From: Bacteriovoracaceae bacterium | GTDB lineage: Bacteria > Bdellovibrionota > Bacteriovoracia > Bacteriovoracales > Bacteriovoracaceae | NCBI GenBank assembly: GCA_018060635.1 | Contig: JAGOVR010000088.1 | Span: forward strand, 1-6,433 | DNA length: 6,433 nt | Direction of reading: 5' to 3' | In this document: one piece after another, positions 1-5,283 of the stretch | Numbering within the stretch: the stretch's first letter is position 1 | How the letters are laid out: every line of letters starts with the position of its first letter | Translations under genes and position numbers: made by a program | Notes under the pieces: generated by a model | What the model was told of the DNA's origin: nothing | The model's input: the letters and a program-made list of their open reading frames with translations, nothing else | Database searches by the model: none

Positions 1-677
1 AAAGGACCATAGGTTGGAAAATCAAGCCCAAAGTGCCATTCATGACTTTTCCCCGCTAGTTTAGCCTTTTCTTTTGCCTGAAATTTAAGCGAGGAAGGAA
101 TACCTTTTAATCGCTCTTCTTGTTCTACTATCAATATATAATCCGCTGTAGCGGACAATAAGTTGTTAGAAAAATTTAAAGAAAGCATGGCCAACTTCTG
201 GTCAATCTCTCTTAAACTTTGCTGATCAGAAGGTGGAAGTAAAATCCCGTTCCTTGAAAAATCTTTGTACCATTTATCTAAAACTTTTTTTTGCTCTGGC
301 GTTAATGCTGTCTGATCTTTTTCAAATACTTTTTTAATTTGAATAAATAATTTTTCATCTAAAAAAACATTGGTATAAAAATCTGTCATCATGGGAGAAA
401 AGCTTTGCGCTACCTTCTGTAACTCAGGAGTAGACTGTGCATGGTAAAGACCCCAAAACAAAGCTGATAATAATTCAACCTCAGCTAAGCTATGATCGAG
501 GGGACTCATAATTGTCTCAAAGCTAGGTTCTGTTATTTTTTTTATATGATCTAACTGTACTTGGACTCGCTCTAATGTTTTCTGTAATGCTGGCATAAAA
601 TCTTGAGATTTAATCTGACTAAATGGAATACTCTCAAATTTCGTTTTGAACTCTAAATTTTCTAATACATTTTGCAT
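1..677 (-). CDS. M3-family oligopeptidase (oligopeptidase A / dipeptidyl carboxypeptidase type), N-terminal part, partial
   Basis: I translated this frame by hand. It is open from the ATG at 677-675 to the window edge, giving 225 residues plus two bases with no stop. The product resembles the N-terminal helical half of M3A zinc metallopeptidases (PrlC/OpdA, Dcp), which cut short peptides, usually in the cytoplasm. Signs are the segment LTPEQKKVLDKWYKDFSRNG (residues 125-144), then the family-like stretch at 147-176 (LPPSD, SLREIDQKL, LSLNFSNNLLSAT), then LKGIP (190-194) and the W-x5-L-x2-PTYGP element at 214-225, matching the usual LPSY region. The catalytic HExxH would lie well downstream, outside the window, so activity cannot be judged. 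There is no signal peptide. It is the last visible gene of the feo operon, nine bases after feoB. Confident as M3 family; PrlC versus Dcp subtype is unresolved. Confidence 0.85.
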   Translation of the reverse strand, partial: MQNVLENLEFKTKFESIPFSQIKSQDFMPALQKTLERVQVQLDHIKKITEPSFETIMSPLDHSLAEVELLSALFWGLYHAQSTPELQKVAQSFSPMMTDFYTNVFLDEKLFIQIKKVFEKDQTALTPEQKKVLDKWYKDFSRNGILLPPSDQQSLREIDQKLAMLSLNFSNNLLSATADYILIVEQEERLKGIPSSLKFQAKEKAKLAGKSHEWHFGLDFPTYGP

Positions 678-683
678 AAAAAA

Positions 684-688
684 TCCTT
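684..688 (-). promoter_or_regulatory. ribosome binding site of the M3 peptidase, overlapping the feoB stop codon
   Basis: On the minus strand AAGGA (688 to 684) lies six bases upstream of the peptidase ATG (677-675). It shares two bases with the feoB TAA stop (689-687), so the two genes read as TAAGGA-N6-ATG. This supports the chosen start and suggests that ribosomes finishing feoB hand over to the peptidase. No terminator or promoter fits in the nine-base gap. Confidence 0.7.
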
Positions 689-2654
689 AAAAATAGGGTA
701 CCAATCTATAGGCTAGGAATGCTCCGAGATAGGCCAATATCCCCATATAAATAAACATAAAAAAAGGCCACTTAAGTGTTCCTGTTTCTCTTTTGACAAT
801 AGCTAATGTACTCATACACTGACAAGAAAAAGCAAAGAAAATAAGAAGTGACCACGCCACTGCTAAATTAAATATTTTCTCTCCTGTTTGCAAATCTTTT
901 TCTTGTAAAATTCTATCTCGCAAACTATCTGACGCCTCATCCACACTACCTAAAGCATAAAGTGTTCCCATACCTGAAACGAAAAGCTCGCGCGCACCAA
1001 ATGCCATAAAAAGACCCACTGTAATTTTCCAATCATAACCTAATGGTTTAAAAACAGGTTGTAACTTTTGACCTAGTTGACCCAACATGGAATTTTCTAG
1101 TCTCCACGCCGCTGTTGTCTCGGCTGTTGAGTCTACATGAGTGGGAAGAGGTTTGTTAGGGTAAGACGAAAAAAACCAAATGATAAGAGAGAGAACAAAA
1201 ATAATAGTTCCTGCTTTTTTTAAAAAGACTTTACCTGAACGACTAGCTTGATTCCAAGCAATCTTAAGGGATGGTCTTTGATAAAGAGGAAGCTCCATAA
1301 AAAAACTCTGAGATCTTCCCTTAAAAAAAGAAAGACGAAAAATTTTGGCCATAGTAAGTGCTACGATACTGCCAAAAAAATAAAGAAAAAAAAGAGCTAG
1401 GGCTTGAGCATTGAAAATACCTGCTATCTTTTGATCTGGAATAAATGTCCCAATCAATAATACATAAACTGGCAATCTGGCACTGCAGGTAATAAGAGGA
1501 ATTGTCATAAGTGTGGCCATACGCTCTTTTTTATCTGTAATAGTTCTAGTGGCCATAATGGCGGGGATGGAACAGGCAAAGCCTGAAAGAAAAGGAAGAA
1601 AAGCTTTACCGCTTAAACCGAAAAAGGACATAGTTTTATCCGATAAAAAAGCCGCCCTTGCAATATAACCTGATTGTTCCAACAAACTTAAAAGAAAGAA
1701 GAGAATCATGACTTGTGGTAAAAAAACAATCACACCTCCCACACCTGCAAAAAGACCGTCGGCAATTAAGCTTTGAAAATCACCTGCAGGGAGAAAAGAA
1801 GTCACATAATTTCCTAACCAAGCAATAGAATTTTCTAGAAAATCCATCAGAGGAGCTGACGCTGTATAAAGAGCGTGAAAAATAAAATAAAATGTAGCAA
1901 AAAAGATAAGACTTCCCCACAAAGGATGTAACATGACTTGATCTAGCTTAGAGGTTTTCGTCACTCGCAAAGGGGAAGGTGTCAATTTCTGTTCTTGCAT
2001 AAAAATGCGAGCTGAATTAAGTTTCTGCTGTAATTCATCAATAGCTTTTTCTTCTTTTATTTCTTGAAATGTAAAACCCTCCCCTGCAATAAAGCTTCTA
2101 TTTTTGAGAGGCATTTTAAAAGGGGTAATGGGTTTTATACAGCTATGGGGAAAATTCTCTTGTAAAAAAGATTTTAGATCTTTAGACGTATCCCTTAGAG
2201 CTGAAAAAAGAAGGAGTTTTAAGTTTAAACTTTCTCCTAACTTTTGATATTTTGTTATTTCAGCTGTGGGGATAAGATCCGCTTTACTCACCACAACTAA
2301 AAGATCTTCTGATTTAAAATAATCTTTTAGTTGCAATAATAATCCCAGTCCTGTTTCTAATCTAGAAGCATCAATAACCACTAAAACTTTATGATATTCT
2401 TTTTCGGCTAAATACTGAACCGTAATTCCTTCATCTCTCGCCTGCGGAATTAATCCATAAATGCCTGGTAAATCTACCATCACTATTTTTTTGTCTAAGT
2501 TTTTTTCTAAGGATGATAATAAAGAAACCTCTCCTTCCCCTACATCTACCGTGACTCCTGAGTAATTAGAAACTTTACGTGCTTGCCCAGAAAGTAAATT
2601 AAATAGAGTAGATTTTCCACAGTTAGGAGACCCTATCAAAAGTATTTTTTTCAT
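687..2654 (-). CDS. feoB: FeoB, ferrous iron transport GTPase/permease
   Basis: FeoB is the inner-membrane Fe(II) importer, with an N-terminal cytoplasmic G domain joined to a permease. In this 655-residue protein G1 is GSPNCGKS (8-15), the G2 threonine lies in GVTVD (33-37), G3 is DLPG (61-64) and G5 is SAL (151-153). G4 reads SKAD (123-126), with Ser where NxxD is usual. A short GDI-like linker (about 170-235) leads to HPLWG (243-247) and the membrane part. Hallmark permease motifs are FAGVGGVIVFLPQ (302-314), LEQSGYIARAAF (325-336), SGFACSIPAIMATRT (357-371), TCSARLPVY (389-397), GARELFVSGMGTLY (553-566) and SCQCMSTLAIVKRETG (610-625). Cys361, Cys390 and Cys613 sit in the family's conserved positions. 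It is shorter than the roughly 770 residues of E. coli FeoB, lacking the extra loops and Cys-rich tail. Its start overlaps the feoA stop (TAATG), and its own Shine-Dalgarno is weak, so coupling to feoA is likely. Confidence 0.97.
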   Translation of the reverse strand: MKKILLIGSPNCGKSTLFNLLSGQARKVSNYSGVTVDVGEGEVSLLSSLEKNLDKKIVMVDLPGIYGLIPQARDEGITVQYLAEKEYHKVLVVIDASRLETGLGLLLQLKDYFKSEDLLVVVSKADLIPTAEITKYQKLGESLNLKLLLFSALRDTSKDLKSFLQENFPHSCIKPITPFKMPLKNRSFIAGEGFTFQEIKEEKAIDELQQKLNSARIFMQEQKLTPSPLRVTKTSKLDQVMLHPLWGSLIFFATFYFIFHALYTASAPLMDFLENSIAWLGNYVTSFLPAGDFQSLIADGLFAGVGGVIVFLPQVMILFFLLSLLEQSGYIARAAFLSDKTMSFFGLSGKAFLPFLSGFACSIPAIMATRTITDKKERMATLMTIPLITCSARLPVYVLLIGTFIPDQKIAGIFNAQALALFFLYFFGSIVALTMAKIFRLSFFKGRSQSFFMELPLYQRPSLKIAWNQASRSGKVFLKKAGTIIFVLSLIIWFFSSYPNKPLPTHVDSTAETTAAWRLENSMLGQLGQKLQPVFKPLGYDWKITVGLFMAFGARELFVSGMGTLYALGSVDEASDSLRDRILQEKDLQTGEKIFNLAVAWSLLIFFAFSCQCMSTLAIVKRETGTLKWPFFMFIYMGILAYLGAFLAYRLVPYF

Positions 2655-2893
2655 TATTTTTGCTCGGTTATTTTAGAGACTTGAATGAGTTCAGCCTGCT
2701 CTTTTCTTAAGGCAAAAAAATTATGTAAATCATGCTTAAAAGCAATAGGGCCTCCCGCAATTGCTTTAGCCGTTACTTGTAAAATATCTCCTGGAAGAAT
2801 TCCCAGTTCCAAAAGTGTCATATGCACATCTAATTCAGTGGAAAAGCTTTCAACTTTTACTCTCTGTAATAATAGAGCTTGAGCTAAATTCAT
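2654..2893 (-). CDS. feoA: FeoA, small SH3-like ferrous iron transport protein
   Basis: FeoA is a small cytoplasmic SH3-like beta-barrel protein needed for full FeoB activity, probably through contact with FeoB. The 79 residues show the family pattern LLELGILPGD (27-36), then a V-x-A stretch, the GGPIAFK element (47-53), FALRKEQAELIQV (60-72) and a short charged tail. The length is typical for free-standing FeoA. The ATG at 2893 is supported by an excellent Shine-Dalgarno six bases upstream and overlaps the regulator's TGA stop (ATGA). Its own TAA shares one base with the feoB ATG. FeoA shares the SH3-like fold of the C-terminal domain found in long DtxR-family repressors, a domain the upstream regulator lacks. 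No FeoC gene is visible here. Confidence 0.93.
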   Translation of the reverse strand: MNLAQALLLQRVKVESFSTELDVHMTLLELGILPGDILQVTAKAIAGGPIAFKHDLHNFFALRKEQAELIQVSKITEQK

Positions 2894-3399
2894 TCCACAC
2901 CTCCCAAGTAACTATCTCCTTTTTGTTCCCGCATAAACTCTTCACTATTTTTAAAACGTGATAAATCTAGTCCATCTTTTGTTTTCTTTTTATCTGCAGA
3001 AAAAATCTTGAGAAATTTAAAAAACTTTTCTCGAGTCTCATCACTCATCAAGTGTTCCATGAGACAAGAATCTCTTTTCGCTACTTCTGTACTTACACCT
3101 ACAAAGTCTTTTAAAAAATAAAAAAGCAAAGTACGGGAAGAAAGAACGGAATGCACATGAGAATGCCCTTTCTCCGATAAAGAAAAAAACTTACTTTTAT
3201 CTTCTGTTATTAAGTTCTTTTTTTTAAGACTTGTGAGTGCTGTGGAAACACTGCCTTTGGTCAGTTTCATTTCTTCTGCAATATCTGTGACTCTGGCGTA
3301 TCCTTGCTCTTCTTTGAGCTTATGAATGGTGAGTAAATAGTGCACCATGGAGTGGGTCAGTTCGCTTTCATTTTGTTGTTTTTGGCTTGTTTTTTCCAT
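2890..3399 (-). CDS. DtxR/MntR-family metal-dependent transcriptional repressor
   Basis: This 169-residue protein fits the DtxR family: a winged helix (about 17-76, with the HTH in GYARVTDIAEEMKLTKGS, 33-50), then SLSEKGH (73-79) and a dimerisation region carrying CLMEHLMSDE (112-121). Cys112, Glu115 and His116 match DtxR Cys102, Glu105 and His106, three ligands of its main metal site. His20 falls where DtxR has Met10 and MntR has Asp8. By my hand alignment the ancillary-site residues (DtxR His79, Glu83, His98) are Arg89, Phe93 and Lys108, and there is no C-terminal SH3 domain; the tail from 134 is short, charged and Lys-rich. The Cys in the C-x2-E-H motif leans towards the iron-type branch, as does linkage to feoAB. 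It probably represses its own operon through the palindrome upstream. The ATG at 3399 has a poor Shine-Dalgarno; Met18 is a less likely alternative because it truncates the first helix. Confidence 0.9.
   Translation of the reverse strand: MEKTSQKQQNESELTHSMVHYLLTIHKLKEEQGYARVTDIAEEMKLTKGSVSTALTSLKKKNLITEDKSKFFSLSEKGHSHVHSVLSSRTLLFYFLKDFVGVSTEVAKRDSCLMEHLMSDETREKFFKFLKIFSADKKKTKDGLDLSRFKNSEEFMREQKGDSYLGGVE
2900..2905 (-). promoter_or_regulatory. strong Shine-Dalgarno of feoA
   Basis: GGGAGG on the minus strand (2905 to 2900), six bases before the feoA ATG, lies within the last codons of the regulator gene. It is much closer to the anti-Shine-Dalgarno consensus than the sites before the regulator, feoB or the plus-strand gene. 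The transporter genes may therefore be translated more strongly than the regulator from the same mRNA. Confidence 0.75.
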
Positions 3400-3405
3400 G
3401 AGTTA

Positions 3406-3435
3406 TCTTTACTCTACAGATGTTTGCCATGTCAA
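3406..3435 (-). promoter_or_regulatory. candidate sigma70-type promoter of the regulator-feoAB-peptidase operon
   Basis: On the minus strand a perfect TTGACA (3435 to 3430) is followed 18 bases later by a weak -10, TAAAGA (3411 to 3406). An alternative pairing is TTGTTT with TAGAGT (3416 to 3411) at 17 bases. In either case the transcription start would fall within a few bases of the regulator's ATG (3399), giving a leaderless or near-leaderless mRNA. The -35 is convincing; the -10 is not. Confidence 0.4.
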
Positions 3436-3438
3436 ACA
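3421..3438. promoter_or_regulatory. candidate operator for the DtxR-family regulator (18-bp palindrome)
   Basis: TGTTTGCCATGTCAAACA has eight of nine base pairs symmetric (TGTTTG-N6-CAAACA, with CATG at the centre); only 3427/3432 mismatch. It ends 22 bases upstream of the regulator's ATG and contains the TTGACA hexamer reading towards that gene, so a bound dimer would block RNA polymerase. Size, symmetry and position suit a DtxR/MntR-type operator. That this regulator binds it is inference. Confidence 0.6.
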
Positions 3439-3582
3439 AAATAGGAAGAGACCTTATGCCTTTTTTTTCAGGCTATACCCATCAACCCTATTTTTTGATA
3501 ACTCATTAAAAAGAGTGTGCGACCCACTAAAAGAACAAGATCAAATACTTGAATCATCCTCTTCACGTGTTAGGATAAGAAC

Positions 3583-3587
3583 AGAGG
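3583..3587 (+). promoter_or_regulatory. ribosome binding site that decides the start of the Cys-rich exported protein
   Basis: AGAGG at 3583-3587 stands eight bases before the ATG at 3596. The same frame is open back to an ATG at 3347, but that start would lie inside the regulator gene on the other strand and would bury the signal peptide behind 83 residues. The site at 3583 and the hydrophobic leader directly after 3596 favour the shorter form. Confidence 0.65.
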
Positions 3588-3595
3588 TTTTTCTT

Positions 3596-5230
3596 ATGCT
3601 TATTTTTACTTTGTTCATCCTGTCCTTCAAGGTATTTGCTACTGACACCAATCCTTTTCCTGTGATCTTAAATGATGAAGATCAAATTATTTCTCAAGAG
3701 TATGTCAACGATACTTATCTTAATCAAAAATTAGAGGAACAATGTCAGGCGAGTCAGTTTGATTATCAGAATAAAAAGGGAAAAGAAAAAACAGCAGATT
3801 TACAAGAAGACTACTGTGATCCTGCCAATATAAAAGTCTTAGGAAAAACTGCTGATAAGATGATTGATGCTGTAGCTAGCGCTTACTCTCTTTTTGTTTC
3901 TTCTTCTGCCAGTATGTCTTCCTTAAAAGGGAAAGGAGGTAGTTCCGCCACTCAAACCACGGTAACACAAGCAGGTGATAAAGCTTCTAAAGTAAAAAAA
4001 GAAATGCCTGTTGCTTGTGATATCATTCCTGGAGCTGGAACTATTGTCGCCAAGGCCCTCAATGAAGTTGGAAATCCTCAAGGCTTGTTCGCAAAAAATA
4101 GTGACTCTCCTTCTGTGATGGATATTTCTCCAGGGGCTACTCAAGCAATAGAACAAACAGAACAAGAAAGTACGGAACCATCACAAAGAGAAGCTTTTTT
4201 TATGGGAGCTTTAACTCATAGGTCAAGAGCAAGGTCAGCAGCTGTTCAAGGTTCTACTTTTGCGGCGACGGCCTCTTGTTACGGCATTGCCATTGCGGCT
4301 GGAGCGGCTCCCGATGCCAAAACATGGATTAAGTTAGGAGCATCAACTATGTTGGGTGCTTTTTATGGTTCTAAAGCTATTACACATCAAAAATATAAAA
4401 AAATTATGGAACAAATGGGAGATGATTTTCCTGGGAAAGGAGCCTGTAACCCTATCACAGAAAAACTTTGTTATTGTAATCAACCTGAGCACGCTCAAGA
4501 TGAAAAATATTGTCAGGCTTTCATCACGCAAAGAGAGAATGAAACTCGCCCCCAAAATTGCGTCAATAATCTCATGCAAGTTGATGCAAGATGTGAATGT
4601 TTACGTACCAATACTTGTATGGATTCCAGTTTTTATCACTCTTTTAATGCTTCTGGGTTTGGTGGAATCTATAGTGGTTTTCTAAAAGATAACGGTGGTT
4701 TTTTGCGTGGACAAACTAATACTGAAAAAGGGCTTGCTTTACTGCAAGGAAACTTAAATGGTGCTCAACGTTTTTTTGAACAAAATAAAGATAAAATTCC
4801 TGATGAATGGAAAAAAATTAAATTAAATGCTGATCAAACTCGAGTAGCACAAGCTTTAAACAAAATGGGAGTGCCAACCCCTGTCGCACGTTTTTTTGCA
4901 GGCACATCTAAACCCGCTGATCCAGCTCTTGCCAAACAGTTGGCAGGTGGAGTCAATACAAAAATTTTAGCCGCCCTTTCTCCTAACCAAATTAAAGAAT
5001 CTTCCGCTTTAAATTACCGTTCAGGGCGTGGAAAAGAAAAAGCAGAAAAAGATCCTATGAAAAGTTATTTGAGTTCTCTGAATAAAAAAGGAGGAACAAC
5101 GGTTGTAGAACCTCAAAGTGATGTTCTCATCTATGCCGAAAAAGCCTTAAGTGCCGCTGATATTTCCAGAGAGAATGGAAATAGTCTCTTTGAAATTATC
5201 TCTCATCGCTATCGCAATACTATGCGATAA
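3596..5230 (+). CDS. Cys-rich exported protein of unknown function
   Basis: I do not recognise this 544-residue protein. It opens with a short hydrophobic leader ending VFA-TD (cleavage likely after Ala15), typical of signal peptidase I but lacking a basic n-region. The mature part has 12 cysteines at 50, 74, 141, 228, 284, 292, 294, 306, 322, 333, 335 and 341. The last eight form a cluster with two CxC pairs (LCYCNQPE at 291-298, RCECLRTNTC at 332-341). An even count in an exported protein suggests disulfides. Around 100-135 lies a low-complexity Ser/Ala/Thr/Lys stretch. Two Ala/Gly-rich apolar segments (about 217-240 and 246-262) could be membrane-inserting or buried helices. The region after 375 is hydrophilic and rich in Lys, Asn and Gln. 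It is divergent from the feo operon and closed by its own terminator. Periplasmic or surface location is inferred; function is unknown. GTG at 3515 is a poor alternative start. Confidence 0.85.
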   Translation: MLIFTLFILSFKVFATDTNPFPVILNDEDQIISQEYVNDTYLNQKLEEQCQASQFDYQNKKGKEKTADLQEDYCDPANIKVLGKTADKMIDAVASAYSLFVSSSASMSSLKGKGGSSATQTTVTQAGDKASKVKKEMPVACDIIPGAGTIVAKALNEVGNPQGLFAKNSDSPSVMDISPGATQAIEQTEQESTEPSQREAFFMGALTHRSRARSAAVQGSTFAATASCYGIAIAAGAAPDAKTWIKLGASTMLGAFYGSKAITHQKYKKIMEQMGDDFPGKGACNPITEKLCYCNQPEHAQDEKYCQAFITQRENETRPQNCVNNLMQVDARCECLRTNTCMDSSFYHSFNASGFGGIYSGFLKDNGGFLRGQTNTEKGLALLQGNLNGAQRFFEQNKDKIPDEWKKIKLNADQTRVAQALNKMGVPTPVARFFAGTSKPADPALAKQLAGGVNTKILAALSPNQIKESSALNYRSGRGKEKAEKDPMKSYLSSLNKKGGTTVVEPQSDVLIYAEKALSAADISRENGNSLFEIISHRYRNTMR

Positions 5231-5231
5231 A

Positions 5232-5262
5232 AAAAAGGCCCCTTTAATGAAGGGGCCTTTTT
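5232..5262. terminator. bidirectional Rho-independent terminator between convergent genes
   Basis: A perfect 13-bp stem pairs AAAAAGGCCCCTT (5232-5244) with AAGGGGCCTTTTT (5250-5262) across a 5-base loop (TAATG, 5245-5249). The A-tract before and T-tract after a GC-rich core give a U-run on either strand. It begins one base after the TAA of the plus-strand gene and ends 21 bases before the TAG of the minus-strand gene, so it can serve both. Confidence 0.95.
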
Positions 5263-5283
5263 AGAAAAATCATCAATTAAAAA

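Larger units (their letters stand above)
3398..3506. repeat. 10-bp inverted repeat ATGAGTTATC / GATAACTCAT
   Basis: The exact 10-mer ATGAGTTATC at 3398-3407 recurs as its reverse complement GATAACTCAT at 3497-3506, with 89 bases between the arms. The first arm spans the regulator's start codon and the candidate -10. The second lies in the leader of the divergent plus-strand gene. The 18-bp palindrome lies between the two. It could be a second, weaker protein-binding element or chance in AT-rich DNA. Confidence 0.35.

Noticed and set aside
2685..2882. A 65-codon plus-strand reading frame
   Set aside because: It is entirely antisense to feoA, which is certain.
3494..3510. A Fur-box-like stretch (TTGATAACTCATTAAAA)
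   Set aside because: Only partial resemblance to GATAATGAT-type hexamers, and AT-rich DNA gives such matches often. The cis-encoded DtxR-family regulator and its palindrome explain control better.
3549..3576. A promoter for the exported-protein gene (TTGAAT, 16 bases, TAGGAT)
   Set aside because: Both boxes are weak and the start would fall right at the ribosome binding site. No other pair in 3440-3580 is better, so I leave this promoter uncalled.
3347..3595. An 83-codon in-frame extension upstream of the Cys-rich exported protein
   Set aside because: It would overlap the regulator's 5' end on the opposite strand, has no ribosome binding site of note and hides a signal peptide that begins cleanly at 3596 behind AGAGG.
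3923..4579. Two minus-strand reading frames of about 80 codons
   Set aside because: They lie opposite the exported-protein gene and their products look like antisense translations, with no motif.
4356..4685. A 109-codon plus-strand reading frame within the exported-protein gene
   Set aside because: It is an alternate frame of a better-supported gene, with no family resemblance and no good start signal.
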